Shown here in pieces: positions 23,421 to 34,210 of a stretch of DNA of 64,000 nt. The notes beneath the pieces were generated by a model, which did not search any database, had not been told where the DNA came from, and was given only the letters and a program-made list of their open reading frames with translations. Source of the DNA: Paralithodes platypus (taxonomy: Eukaryota; Arthropoda; Malacostraca; Decapoda; Lithodidae). The stretch lies in assembly GCA_032716605.1 (NCBI GenBank), contig CM064509.1, positions 35,745,618 through 35,809,617 of the forward strand, read 5' to 3'. Both the position numbers and the translations under genes were made by a program. How positions within the stretch are numbered: the stretch's first letter is position 1; each line of letters opens with the position of its first letter.

Positions 23421-23598
23421 CCTCACTATACCGCCCTTCTATGTGAGGTTTAACAGAACATTTTCTCTTTCTTCCGGCATCGTGACTTTTGGCTGGCTCT
23501 CTGTCTCCCTGTATTCTACCGGAAGCATTCCTCCCTGGTTTAGACCAGTTCCCCTTGGTAGAGGTCGATCGTTTGGAAGTGCGGGTCTGGGGTTAAAT

Positions 23599-24230
23599 CT
23601 AGGGGTTGGGGTCATGTGGACAGTTGGAACAGTTCCTAGCTAGGTGTCCGGTCTGTCTACGGGTGAAGCATCGGATCAGGGTTCTCGGATACCCTTTGTT
23701 TGGGTTTTCCTCCTCCCCTTTCGTCTTTTCCTCTCTTACTTCTCGGGCCTCCATGATCTTTTTAATGACCTCCATGAGTTCCTTAGTAGTATTCACTTCA
23801 TGAATAATACAGTGCTTTCTAACTTCCACCGGGCATGCTTGGATCATAATATCCCTGATCTCCGTTTCCTGGCTCTCTTGATCCATATGGGGATACGCTA
23901 GTTTGACATTTTTCGCGATTTCCCTCCTCAGGGCTCTCACATTTTGGCCGTCGAATTTCAGACTCTTCAGTTTGTCTGGCCTTCCTGGTGGAGGTTTCTC
24001 GGCCAAATTCTTCAATTAGGGCACTCCTAACTACAGCCTATGACAAAAGTCCCTCTAGACGTACTCTTACATTGTTCAGGGCCTTGCCTAAGTGTGCCTT
24101 TCCATAGGCGATTTTCTTTCCATTTTCTCCTATGTCGAGTAACGTGAACTGACATTCTAACTGCTCGATCCAGAGCTCGATTTCTTCCTTCCCTTCTTCC
24201 CATAATCTGAATGGTAATTACGCCCGTCAT
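23599..24230 (-). pseudogene. Gypsy Gag with damaged zinc knuckle
   Basis: Two overlapping frames give the C-terminal Gag: a charged helical region and one CCHC-type knuckle, CFTRRQTGHLARNC. The second Cys of the C-x2-C pair is replaced by Arg. The N-terminus is short and frameshifted near 24020. Gag packages element RNA; this copy should not. Confidence 0.75.
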
Positions 24231-24279
24231 GATGTCTGTTATGTTAGATAATTATACTTAATCTAAATGATTTGTCGAA

Positions 24280-24297
24280 TCCCACCGCTTGCCACCA
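24280..24297 (-). other. Primer binding site
   Basis: Minus-strand TGGTGGCAAGCGGTGGGA begins a few bases after the 5' LTR terminus. The TGG start fits pairing with a tRNA CCA end. The priming tRNA is not identified. Confidence 0.55.
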
Positions 24298-25137
24298 AAA
24301 TGTAGTATTTCTTTTCTTTTCTCGACTATACTACTTATGTGGGGGATAAATCGACAGTCATCTAGAAGTTTGTATACTTTATTTAGCAAAACTTCCTAAC
24401 TACTCTAATAACGGTTTCTCTGTACGGGCCGAGATGAGTTCAAGACACGGATTGAATATTACATCGATTCACGATAGGTTGTACTTTGGAACCCTAGAGC
24501 TCCCGTTACTCCCTAGCTGAATTCCCGTTATTCAGGTATTGACTCAAGTCGACTTCGATCCAAAGGCACGTTATTAGTTTCTAATTTACTAGGGTTTATT
24601 CCGTGCCCTGCTGTGTCTACGGTGGAGACCAGGGCCTAATAAAACAATCGTTATTTACCTACTTAACCAAAACTGATATTCTTTATCTCTCCTTAAGAAT
24701 TAAACACGTCCACTGGGCCTATTGTGTCTACTCTCGAGACCAAGGCATTAATACATATAAGCTCTTTACTACTCTTTCCTATATCTTACTCATATAACTC
24801 TTGCTCATATAACAAAGACATCATTACAACAAGGGTACCTTAACACTCTCTGAATAGACAATAGATTCTTACAAATGAACCGGCCGGAATTACAAGTTAG
24901 TTAGATTTTCTTCTCAAATACAATCTTGGAGTCTAGTATACAGTTACACACATGAACAGGTTGTTTACACTCTTTACCTTGATAAATCTAATTGATAACA
25001 CTTCCCACTTATGCACTCCCGCAATCCTATTACAAAAAAGCTATATTCACAATACACACTTGATCGATAATATTTCTTAAATGGGTAAACTATACCTCAA
25101 GTCCTCTACATGGAAAAGCGTCACGGTTACTCCTATT

Positions 25138-27099
25138 TTCGGGAGACTCAGGGAATAGCCTGAATTCCATTTTCTCTCCCAGGCCTTGGTAGCTGGATAC
25201 ATATCTTTCTGCCTCACACATCAGGGGTATCAGGAAAACCCTCTTTATATAACATACACATCCAACTTCACGACATTGCCCTACATTGCTATCCTCTATC
25301 CATAAAACACTACTCTTCCCACTACATATCATACATGTAACACCATACACCTTACCCAATAAACATGGCAGTACAATTGTTAAGAGCAAACCTGGTGGTC
25401 CCTCGGATATCCACCCCCGGGCCCTCCCGGTCGTCATCATGCGACTGTGTCAAGAGCATTGCAACGTCCCAAAGCTGCTCGTCGGTGCAGCTTTTTCTTT
25501 AGTAATATAAGGGGACTTCACTCTAACATCAATTCTGTACACCAATTTCTTCAAGCAGAATCCCCTACTCTCCTTTTTTTGACAGAGACTCAAGTAACAT
25601 CCACATCTGACACGTCTAGATTTAATTTTCCAGGTTATCAACTGCTCCAAAATTCAGACCTAAAGGAGGTGTATGTTGCTTCGCAAAATCTGAAATTGCC
25701 CTGGAGGAGGTTACTAGTTTCAATTGTCCCTATTTTGATTATTCTATATACAAATTAATTTCTGCTGGTAAATTTAAATACATATGTTGCATCTACCGTT
25801 AATGCTTCTTCTGAAATCACTGTGTTGGGTGATTTTAATGTCCATAATGTTGAATGGCTCACTCATTCAGCCAGGACTGATGATGCTGGTCTTGAATGTG
25901 AGCTATTTGCAGACTCATTTAATCTCACTCAACTAGTCAACCAACCCACCCGTGTACCAGATAATCCTAATCATAATTCCCACCTACTGGACTTATTTTT
26001 AACAAATTCAGAAAATTATGATGTTACAGTGAGGTCCCCGCTTGGATCTTCTGATCACTGTCTGATACAGGCCACCTGTCTATCACCTACCACACCTTCC
26101 CACTCTGAACCTGTTTTGGTGACTAAATGGCATTACGATAGGGCAGACTGGGAGGGTCTTCAAGGTTTCTTTATTGATATTCCCTGGACCTCTTTCTTTT
26201 CTAATGATGCACACTCCACCTTGAGCCACATACAAGATTTTGTAAAAATTGGAATGGAAACTTTTATTCCTCATCAAAAGTACAGTAAAAGATCTAATTC
26301 ACCTAAATGGTTTGACCATAATTGTGCTAGAGTAACTGAACAAAAAGCAATAGCCTACAATGCATACACAAGATCAAAAACACATGAAGCCTTTAATTAC
26401 TTTAGAAACATCAGAAATCATGCCAAAACTGTATTAAACCTAACTAAATCAAACTCTCCACAAGCAGGCAAATAAACTTCTAAATAATCCAAATGATAAC
26501 AAAATATTTTGGTCTACTCTTAACTCATTTAAATCCAACTTCACTACTGCTTCATCCATTCCACCATTAAAATCTCCGACTGGCAATCTTGTAAGTGACC
26601 CACGAGGAAAAGCTAACCTTCTTGCGGATATTTTCTCCACCAACTCAACCTTAGATGAAATAAATCAAGATGTCCCTGTACTTAATTTTAATTCGCCTGA
26701 AATTCCCTCACTTAAGATCCACACCAGACATGTCAAAACTATTTTGCAGAATCTCTCGGTAGATAAGGCTCCTGGTCCAGATGAAATTCCTCCAATAGTA
26801 CTTACTAAAAAAGGTGCCTCTTCAGATCCATCAAACTACAGACCAATAGCTATAACTTCCACTCTTGGTAAAGTCTTTGAAATTATATTAAATAAAAATT
26901 AATCAGTGATAGGCAATATGGTTTTAGACGATGTCGATCAACTGCAGACATGCTATGCCTTCTTACACACATACAATAGCACTGGATATATCTATCAATC
27001 CTTATTGTCGAAGATGTCACACTACGGCCTTGCATCATTAGTTCCATACATTCCTACGCAGATGACTCAACTCCTTCACATTTACCAATTCTTTCACCC
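25138..27099 (+). mobile_element. Jockey-like LINE in the gypsy 5' LTR
   Basis: Near-identical to 56225-58223 over most of its length. It starts TTCGGGAGACTCAGGG, with a short leader and endonuclease, linker and RT remnants up to an ISDRQYGFRR-type block, followed by a rearranged tail. LTR sequence resumes at ATTACAAATAAGC, so at least ATT is duplicated. No ORF1 is visible upstream of the endonuclease. Confidence 0.88.
25498..26475 (+). pseudogene. Jockey-like endonuclease
   Basis: FFSNIRGLHSNINSVHQFL and LLFLTETQV (catalytic Glu) in the first segment; frameshift at about 25665. Then VLGDFNVHNVEWL, SHLLDLFLT and LGSSDHCLIQATC, which carry the catalytic Asp, Asn and the SDH motif. A further frameshift at about 26455 leads to the linker and an RT start (DPSNYRPIAITSTLGKVFE at about 26825). 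Confidence 0.88.
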
Positions 27100-28277
27100 A
27101 TTACAAATAAGCTATATCCACAATACACACTTGATCGACAATATTTCTTAAATGGGTAACTATACCTCAAGACCTCTACATGGGAAAGCGTCACGTTTAT
27201 AATCCTTTATATAACTTCTTATGAATACATTACTATAGTTGACGAGACGTCCTTAACGCTTCCTCAAAACTATCCCATTGCCTAGCAAATGATAATGGAT
27301 ATAGTATCCTTTTTAACAAACAAGTTCGTTATTTATGTGGACGAGTGTCCTTTCCTATCTTATAACTGACCTATCGGGCAACTTACCCAAAACTGATTTC
27401 CCCTGAGACTATTGGTTGCCCCTCTGTCTTCAAGAAATTATTTTCCCCTTTTTACTGTATATACTTAAATCTTTCCTATCAGATCCTATCTAATTACACT
27501 CTCGGCATTGTGCCTTTGCTAACAAAAATAACTATTCTTAACACATCATCATTTTATTTACATGTAAGTCTAGAATCTTTTCTCTTTAGTGGACTCCTGT
27601 CCACTATTTGTCGTCCCTCTTGAATCGCTTGGCTAGCAGTGTGTAGACCAGCGATATGACGACAGGCGGCAGGATACTTATGGTGTATCCCCCTAGTGGG
27701 CGACAGTGAGGAAAATTCAGGGATGGTCTGTGCTGGAACTTTTGGTGGGGGCAGGGTAGCTGGAATGGTGTTTTCCGAGTTCCCTTGAGTGCCCGAGGGA
27801 GAGGGAGTAAGTGGGTTGCAGGAAACTAATCCAGTGGGCTCCTAGGGGTGAATGAACTCCGTAACTTCTCCACCCCTCCCTTTATAGTCCCGCCCCCTTC
27901 TCTCCCGTGCCGTGATTGGCTAAGCGGCTCGCGTGACAGCCCGCTCGCTTTGATTTCTCGCCTTCTCCACCTCCGCTCTCTTCTCCTCATAATAAGTTCC
28001 TGGAAGCTGGTTGCAAATTTTTTCCAGTGGCTTACAGGAGTATAGGGCTAGCACTGAGGTATTGAACCTACTGTAACCAGAGGAAACTGTCTGTGAAGAG
28101 AATGAGAGCGATTTTAGAGGTGAGGTGGAGAACTCAGTTTTGCGCTCCGAAAATGGAGACCGCTGATTGGCTGGCTGGGAAGGTGTGGCGTGTTGATGTT
28201 TAGAACTGTCAAAATCAGCTGGCGAGGCAAGTAAGTCTAGGGGAGCGCGGTGATTGGTGGAGAGCTTTTCTACCTTA

Positions 28278-28523
28278 ATAATATCTATAATAATAATAAT
28301 AATAATAATTATAATAATAATATAAATAATAATTAAAGTTGCAAGCAACGTTGTGCAGGGTTCGAGCGAGGTTGCACGCAGGGTATTGTGTTGGATACAA
28401 GGGCTGTGCCACATATATCAAAATATCATGTATCTTATCGGGCATGGAGAAAGTACAGAAGGAATATAGTGTAGCCATTTTGGCTATGGCCACTTAGACC
28501 ATTAAGGAGTGTGACCATTTTGG
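28278..28523. other. AAT-rich then unique DNA
   Basis: An AAT microsatellite (28278-28330) is followed by unique DNA. A GTGTGACCATTTTGGTTAA-like stretch resembles 32810-32900 across the insertion, suggesting one ancestral host sequence on both sides. Confidence 0.4.
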
Positions 28524-28548
28524 TTAAAGCTATTAATCCTGTACGAGT

Positions 28549-28571
28549 TGTTGTTGTTGTTGTTGTTGTTC
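28549..28571 (-). repeat. (AAC)n LINE tail
   Basis: Seven or so AAC units begin only a few bases after the RT stop codon, so this LINE has essentially no 3' UTR beyond its tail. Confidence 0.85.
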
Positions 28572-28572
28572 C

Positions 28573-30123
28573 CTAAGCTGCCTGGCCGAACAGCCCAGAA
28601 TCCCTGAGGAAGGCCATGGCCACGATCTGGCTTTCCCACAGAGCTCTCATTGAGTGTAGATTGTGTTGTTGGCGTAAGTGGTTGTGTGAAATGCAGTCTT
28701 CTATGATGTGTTTAATGGTATGGGGTGCTGTGTTACATCCCGGGCAGGCGTCGACAACGGAGTCATCCAGTCTCTTCTGATAGCTCAGGAGAGCTGGATG
28801 GTGTCCGCATCTCAGCCTGGCCAGGTGGACTCTGTCCTCGCGAGGAAGGGAGGATTCGGAAGGATGGATTTCAGGAGGTCGTGCTTGCAGCTGCGTGTTG
28901 TCTGTGAGTGAGTGGATGGATCGGCGAGAGATATGAGTATGGATGTGCTTCTGGAAGTTGGTTCGGGGTGGGCAGGGAGGGAGAGAAGACAGTAATTGTG
29001 TGTGATACCGTGTGCTGGGTGTTGTTTTGATATTTCTTGGTGTCTGTGGGTGTGTTGCCATGTAGTTTAGTGGGTGGTCTTGCTTTGTGGAGGCTGCTGC
29101 CAGGAATTGAGTGCCTCTCATGTCCAGATGGTCTTTGACTTTGAGGATTTTGGTTTCTTGATGTAGGTGATCTGTGGGTGCAGTTGCTGTGCAGCCTGTA
29201 ATGATCTTCAGGGCTTTGTTTTGAATAGTCTGTAAGGTCTTATGATGTGTTTCAGCTAGGTTAGAAGCCCAGGCTGGGTTTGCATATTCCATCACTGATC
29301 TTATGTATTGTTTATATACTGTGGTGGTAGTTTCTTTGTTGTGTCCAAATTTTGTGTGAGCAAGTGACCTGAGGGCGTTAAGTCTGGGTGTCAGTTTCTT
29401 TTTAATGTTTGTGGTGTGCTGTTTGAATGTCATATGAGTATCATATGTTACTCCTAGGATTTTGGGTGTGTGTGTATGTGTTAGGGGTGTGTTGTTTATG
29501 GTGAGTTGAGGGATGTATTCGTGTTCTCCTGTCCAGCTTGTGAGCAGGGTTGCGGTGGATTTGGCTGGGGCTAGATTAAGTCTGTTTGTAGTGCACCAGC
29601 CATGTAGTGTGTTGAGATAGGGTTGAAGGAGATCTGTTGCTCTTTTTGGGTCATGGTGTGTGCATGTGAGTGTTATGTCATCTGCATAGGAGGCTAAGTT
29701 TATTTGGGGCGTATTGGGTGTAGTTATATCGTGCATGTACAGATTGAAGAGTGCGGGCGATAGGACGGATCCTTGTGGGACTCGGTTTGGAAAGTTTCTG
29801 ATTTTAGATGACTGACCGGCAAAAGATATGTGTGCACATCTGCCTGCTAGGAAGTTGGCCAGCCACCTTTTTGTGTTGTTGTGCATGTTTGTGTTGTAGA
29901 TTTTGTTTGTTAGGTTGTGGCGGGGGATGGCATCGAAGGCTTTACTAATGTCGAGTGTGGCTAATAGTGATCTGTGTGGTGGTCTAGCTGAGTTGATGCC
30001 GTCAAAAGCTCTTTGTGTAAGGTCTGTGAGAAGAGTGTTTGTGGAGTGCAGTGGCCTAAAGCCATGTTGTGTTGGAGCTAGGGGTAGGTCGGGTGAAATT
30101 AGTTGTAATACTAGGCGTTCCAT
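28573..30123 (-). CDS. LINE reverse transcriptase with C-terminal CCHC
   Basis: A 516-codon open frame, part of a longer ORF2-like protein. Motifs: ATLDISKAFDAIPR (first catalytic Asp, about residue 58), NRVPQGSVLSPALFNLYM (113-130), ASYADDITLT with the Asp pair at 148-149, KILGVTYD, and a C-terminal region HLARLRCGHH followed by CPGC..H...H....C (460-477), a zinc-finger of I/R1/Jockey elements. No internal stop. It copies LINE RNA at a nicked target. The true N-terminus lies upstream in the element. Confidence 0.92.
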   Translation of the reverse strand: MERLVLQLISPDLPLAPTQHGFRPLHSTNTLLTDLTQRAFDGINSARPPHRSLLATLDISKAFDAIPRHNLTNKIYNTNMHNNTKRWLANFLAGRCAHISFAGQSSKIRNFPNRVPQGSVLSPALFNLYMHDITTPNTPQINLASYADDITLTCTHHDPKRATDLLQPYLNTLHGWCTTNRLNLAPAKSTATLLTSWTGEHEYIPQLTINNTPLTHTHTPKILGVTYDTHMTFKQHTTNIKKKLTPRLNALRSLAHTKFGHNKETTTTVYKQYIRSVMEYANPAWASNLAETHHKTLQTIQNKALKIITGCTATAPTDHLHQETKILKVKDHLDMRGTQFLAAASTKQDHPLNYMATHPQTPRNIKTTPSTRYHTQLLSSLPPCPPRTNFQKHIHTHISRRSIHSLTDNTQLQARPPEIHPSESSLPREDRVHLARLRCGHHPALLSYQKRLDDSVVDACPGCNTAPHTIKHIIEDCISHNHLRQQHNLHSMRALWESQIVAMAFLRDSGLFGQAA

Positions 30124-31019
30124 AACTTTGGAGGGGGAGCAAAGGAGTGTGAGGGGGCGGTGCGAGGAGGGTAGCGTGGGGTCTTTGTTGGGTTTGGGGA
30201 ATGTGGTGATGAGACCATGCTTCCAAATGTTTGGTATTGTGTTGTGTGAATAACTGTAGTTTGATATGTTAGTGAGTGCTTGTATGCCTTGTGGTCCCAG
30301 GTGTCTGAGGTGTATGTTGCTTATATTGTCTAGGCCACAAGCGGGTGAGTGCTTGAGATTGTTGATGATATGCTTTGTCTGGTGATTGGTGAAGGGTGTA
30401 TAGTCAGGGTCTGTGGGGAATTGTCTCTTACGTCGGATGACACGTCGGTCGTCTTTGTGAGGTTTTAGGTGGCTGACATGTGAGAAGTGATTGATGAGAG
30501 TGTTTGCTTGTTGTTTACATGAAGGAGTAGAGTCTGTTGTTGTGATTGCAGCATGTGATTGTGTTGTGTTGCTGTTGGAAAGTGTGATGCTGTTTAGTGT
30601 TTTGTAGAGTTTTTTGGGGTTTGTTTTGTGATAAAGTGTTTGTAGGAAGTTATTCCAATTTAGTTTTTCTTGTTCTTGTATTTTGTTGTTAGTTTGGGTG
30701 TTGAGTGCTTGGATTTGTTGTGTGATGTCTTGTGTGTGGGGTGCTGGGAAGTGTTTCAGTATGTCGCGTTGTCTGATGAGGTTTTGAATTTCTGGTGTGA
30801 AGTTGGGGTTGTGTCTTTTCTGTTACCTCTTGGAATGTGTTTCTTGTCAACGTTTTGGATAGTTTTATTGAGTATGTGTACAACATTGTTGATGTTAGTG
30901 ATGGGTGTACTGTTTAGAGTTGTGAAGTGTTGTTCTGTCTCATTTGTGAATGCTTCCCAGTTAGCTCTTTTATAATTGGTGTATGTGTGTTTGTGGCTAG
31001 CTGGGGTGAGTCTGGTTTT
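30124..31019 (-). pseudogene. LINE linker between endonuclease and RT
   Basis: Frames include a Trp-containing stretch (NYKRANWEAFTNETEQHF) typical of the endonuclease-RT linker. Phase changes occur near 30870 and 30760, so the full ORF is broken here. Confidence 0.65.
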
Positions 31020-31690
31020 GGTGGTGATAATGATCGGGAGGTGGTCAGAGTCTAAGGTTCTGACCACCCTCCAGAATGTTGTGGGGGCGAGTCCTGGGAA
31101 GGAAAAGGTGATGTCTGGAGATGATGGGTTATAGAGGGCTTGGTGAGGAATATGGGTATGTTGATGGATGTCGTTAAGGATGATGAGGTTATCAGTTTGG
31201 TTTTGTAGTACCAGCCCTCTGTCTGTGTCGGGGTTGTCGACAAACCAGGCCGACGTCTTGGCGTTGAAGTCACTACCCAGGATGATGTGTGGGGTGTTTG
31301 TGATGTGTTGTAAGTGTGGTCTGTATTCATTTGGTACTGTAGGGATGTATGTGTTTATGATGGTTATGTTGGAGTTGTTGCCAGTGCGTATTTTAATTGA
31401 TTGTATTTCTGTTGTGTTATCATTTGGGGGGAGGAGGGATTTGGTTTGTACACTGGTAACTATGTATGATATTTCTTTGTGTACCAGGGTGACGAGTCCA
31501 CCGCCTCCGACGACAGCCCGGTCTTGTCTGATGGTGGTGAAATCATGAAATGTGGGTGTTTTTTGTGTTGTGCAGAGTTTTGTTTCTTGTAAGATGGCAA
31601 TGTGTATGTTGTGTTGTTTGATGAAGTGTGAGAGTGTTCGTGTTTCTTTGTGTTGATGCCATCAATGTTCAATTGGAGAATGTTAATGTT
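31020..31690 (-). pseudogene. LINE APE endonuclease
   Basis: In minus-strand order: ILQLNIDGI (catalytic Asn start), HIAILQETKLC (Glu) in a second phase, VGGGGLVTLVHKE, ILGSDFNAKTSAW (Asp/Asn) and VRTLDSDHLPII (SDH). All key residues are visible but spread over several frames, implying small indels. Confidence 0.85.
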
Positions 31691-32166
31691 ATGTGCACGA
31701 TGTATGTTGGGTGCTGCTGCACGACGATGGGGTGGGGGTGGGAGTGAGGGAGGGGGTGGGGGGTGGGGGAGAGGGGGGGGCTGGGAGTTGGGATGGGTGA
31801 GGTGGGGGTGTGGATTGGGGAGCAGGAGATGGGGGTTGGAATGGATTAGGATGGGGTGTGGTGTGTTGAGTTGAGGATGTGGATGGTATGGGAAGGTTAG
31901 GGAGGAGAGGTGGACGGGTTTTAGGGGGGGGGGGGAGTGGATGATATGGGAAGGTTAGGTGGATTGGGGAGGAGAGGTTGACGGGTTTTAGGCGAGGGAT
32001 TTGACTGGGAGAGGGATGGGCATGAGGAACAGGTCCAGGTGTTCGTGTAGTGTTTCTTGGAGGCAAGTGTTGTGCAGGTGAAGTGGGTCCCGTTCCTGCA
32101 TGAATTGCAGACAACTGAACCCTTAGTGTGGCAACTTGAAGTGATGGATTTTGAGCATGTTGGACA
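31690..32166 (-). pseudogene. LINE N-terminal PHD-like finger and Pro-rich linker
   Basis: Residues CPTC, C(SS)C-like spacing, VVCNSCRNGTHFTC and TWTCSSC (32020-32166) form a C4-H-C3-type zinc finger. It is followed by a strongly Pro/His/Thr-rich linker to the endonuclease. A one-base shift at about 32172 separates it from the 2A segment. Such fingers occur in ORFs of several LINE clades; their role is unclear. Confidence 0.7.
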
Positions 32167-32188
32167 TAATATTTATGTATGTGTAGGT

Positions 32189-32215
32189 GGGTCCTGGGTT
32201 GCTCTCAATGTCTCC
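32189..32215 (-). other. 2A-like ribosome-skipping peptide
   Basis: Encodes GDIESNPGP preceded by a Leu-rich stretch (SRRLLLA), matching the D(V/I)ExNPGP consensus at which ribosomes skip a peptide bond. It lies near the predicted N-terminus of the LINE protein, as reported for 2A-like sequences in APE-type LINEs. Function here is inferred from the motif only. Confidence 0.8.
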
Positions 32216-32779
32216 GGCTAGAAGAAGTCTTCGAGAAATGACAGCCGGAGAGTCATTTCTCGGTGTAGGAAAAACTGTGTGACGTGTGTGTGTGGTGTGA
32301 GAGGTGTGGAAATTCCCGGCGCGACCGAAGCCTCTCCAAGGACTCCTGTACGAGTAGGCATAATTGCCCGAAATTGCCTTCATTCCATGCTCATTTTCAT
32401 GCATAAGCAAAAGCCAGAGCGTAATACAATTATGTATTCGTGAAAGTACGGTAATAGCTTTCAAATTACTCCTGAATCATCCCTGTACGACGTCTGGTTT
32501 TCTTGTAAGGATCTTGCAAACGAAGGGCAAAATTGCTAAAAAATTACCATATCCGATAGGCGAAATCGCTAAAAATTACCAATTATTTTCTGTTTTCGCT
32601 ATGTGTGACGCTGCACATAAGTGAGCTCTCTCTCACACGAAGCTCAGTGTCGTGGCGGGGCCTGTAGGCTCCGGCTGACGTCCATCCGTGCTGCTTGCAA
32701 AAGCTGGCCTGGCTCACAGGCTACAAAATAGCCGGAAAATCGTCTCCGTCAATGAGGGGCCCCGCGGGAATTGGGTTAA

Positions 32780-33124
32780 GAAGTGTGGTTGTTTTGATTA
32801 TTTGATAGGGTCACCATAAGGGTAATGGTGTGGCATTTTTTCTGTACAGAAGCTTGGCCTTTTTGGTTGGGGCTTCTTAGGAATGTGACCTTTTTCGTTA
32901 GCCATGGAGAAACTGCAGAGGTACAAATTATTATAAGCAACCTCATGTTAAAAATATCTCATATATTTTTGTTTAGCTTTACTTGGCATTCCTCTTCCTC
33001 TATGTATCTAGCAATTTAACCCCCTCAAACTCCTTATGACGCGATGGTGTGGTAATTACCCCGGGCCAAAAAGCTCTAAAAGACGATCGAGTGATAACTC
33101 AAGCGAGCTTGAAATACGCAGGCG
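32780..33124. other. No gene seen
   Basis: Unique DNA related in part to 28430-28520. Nothing coding recognised. Confidence 0.4.
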
Positions 33125-33230
33125 TTTCGTTCATGGGCACCCCTTTGGGGATCAAGATGTCCGGCAGTATATACCGGTAGGCTATAAATAAATTCATTTT
33201 TGGGCTATTTCTTCCATTTTATTTATCCTG
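33125..33230 (+). repeat. LINE 3'-end fragment, copy A
   Basis: TTTCGTTCATGG..CC.TT.GGGGATCAAG.(T/C)GTCCG matches 34935-34995. Both are followed by ATAAATT(C/T)AT and the monomer repeat, so this junction was duplicated. TACCGGTA at 33172-33179. Confidence 0.7.
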
Positions 33231-33545
33231 TTAAAGTGCTTGATTGATTTTTGTGCTAATGTAGTTAGTATTTGGTGTAATTTTACATATTTCAGCTAAA
33301 TCTGAAGAGCAGATGCAATTTATTTGTCCATGTTCAGTAAGTATTGCTGGGGAAAGGGTTAACGTATTCATCTTTTGGGGTATTTATTCTATGTTTTTAT
33401 CCTGTTTCTGTGATTGATTGAGTTTTGTGCTAATGTAGTTGGTATTTGGTATAATTTTACATATTTTAGATAAATCAGAAGGGCACATGCAATATATTTG
33501 GGCATTTTCAGTCAGTATTGCTGGGGAAACGGTTAACATACAGTA
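33230..33545 (+). repeat. About 185-bp monomers, two copies
   Basis: Units share TATCCTGTT, TTTTGTGCTAATGTAGTT, TTTACATATTT(C/T)AG, AAATC(T/A)GAAG.GCA.ATGCAAT, and CAGT(A/C)AGTATTGCTGGGGAAA. Related copies at 35000-35107 and 35455-35700. They sit upstream of LINE coding DNA and resemble 5' UTR monomers. Confidence 0.8.
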
Positions 33546-34210
33546 TTCATCATAGGAAGGGAAGAGGATGTGTAGCTCAGATCTTTGCCCTGAAATATGT
33601 TGTGGAGAAATATCTTGAGAAGGGACAAAAGTTGTATGCTGCCTTCATGGACTTGGATAAGGTCTATGACAGAGTTGATAGAGAAGGTACCGGTATGTAG
33701 AAAGTACTTGGAATATACGGAGCAGATAGCAGGTTGCTGAAAGCAGTGAAAAGCATGTATGAGGGTGCAAAGGTGTCAGTATGTGTTGAGAATGAACAGA
33801 GCGAGTTCTTTTATCTGAATTTTGGGTTAAAGAAAGGGTGTGTGATGTCCCCGTGGTTGTTCAATATATACTGAACTATATATGGATGGAGTCATAAAAG
33901 AAATGCAAGGATGAGCAGTGGATGTTGGTGTACCAATAATAAGGGAAGGCAACGAGTGGAATGACAGAGTTGATAGAGAAGGTATGTGGAAAGTACTGAG
34001 AATATATGGAGTAGATGGCAAGTTGCTGAAAGCAGTGAAGAGTATGTATGAGAGTGCAAAGGTATCAGTACGTGTGAAGAATGAACAGAGGGAGTTCTTT
34101 GATCTGAATGTTTGGTAAAGCAAGGGTGTGTGATGTCCCGATGGTTGTTCTATATATACAGTATATGGATGGAGTCATAAAAGAAATACAAGGAAGAGCA
34201 GTGGATGTTT
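33546..34210 (+). pseudogene. LINE RT core with internal 294-bp tandem duplication
   Basis: KGRGCVAQIFALKYVVEKYL then LYAAFMDLDKVYDRVDREG (catalytic Asp). The segment starting GACAGAGTTGATAGAGAAGG at 33668 is repeated at 33962, so part of the RT palm is present twice in a row. A TACCGGTA insertion lies at 33688-33695. Stops and shifts near 33870 and 34120. Confidence 0.85.

Larger units (their letters stand above)
17126..28277 (-). mobile_element. Ty3/gypsy LTR retrotransposon, degenerate
   Basis: Complete architecture on the minus strand: 5' LTR (24301-28277), PBS, gag, protease, RT, RNase H, integrase with long C-terminal tail, polypurine tract, 3' LTR (17126-19328). A possible 5-bp target duplication ATAAT lies at 17121-17125 and 28278-28282, but both flanks are AAT-rich so this is weak. 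Pol is broken by frameshifts and the RT catalytic box is destroyed. LTR-LTR differences look like a few percent by eye. Confidence 0.9.
24301..28277 (-). repeat. 5' LTR of gypsy element, split by a LINE
   Basis: Matches the 3' LTR in two blocks, 24301-25137 and 27100-28277. The gap is a Jockey-like LINE (25138-27099) inserted in the second unit of the 106-bp internal duplication. It also lacks about 180 bp near 27588 that the 3' LTR has. The outer end reads CTACCTTA instead of CTACCTTATCA. Confidence 0.88.
28549..32343 (-). mobile_element. Nearly full-length I/R1-like LINE with 2A peptide
   Basis: Minus-strand order: short leader, 2A-like peptide, PHD-like zinc finger, Pro-rich linker, APE endonuclease, RT, C-terminal CCHC, stop codon, then (AAC)n tail almost immediately. 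It is flanked by TCCTGTACGAG(T) at 28537-28548 and 32344-32355, an 11-12 bp target duplication. A few frameshifts break the 5' half; the RT half is open. Clade assignment (I/R1/Jockey superfamily) rests on domain order and the C-terminal CCHC. Confidence 0.88.
28524..32779 (-). mobile_element. TTAA element family B, copy 2, split by a LINE
   Basis: The minus-strand start is TTAACCCAATTCCCGCGGGG at 32779 and the end is a TTAA at 28524-28527. The interior from 32700 to 32356 matches copy 1 (16558-17046) in reverse orientation. Excluding the inserted LINE it is about 450 bp, close to copy 1. Confidence 0.6.

Noticed and set aside
31689..32114. Independent Pro-rich protein of 141 codons
   Set aside because: It is the wrong-phase or linker reading of the LINE between zinc finger and endonuclease.
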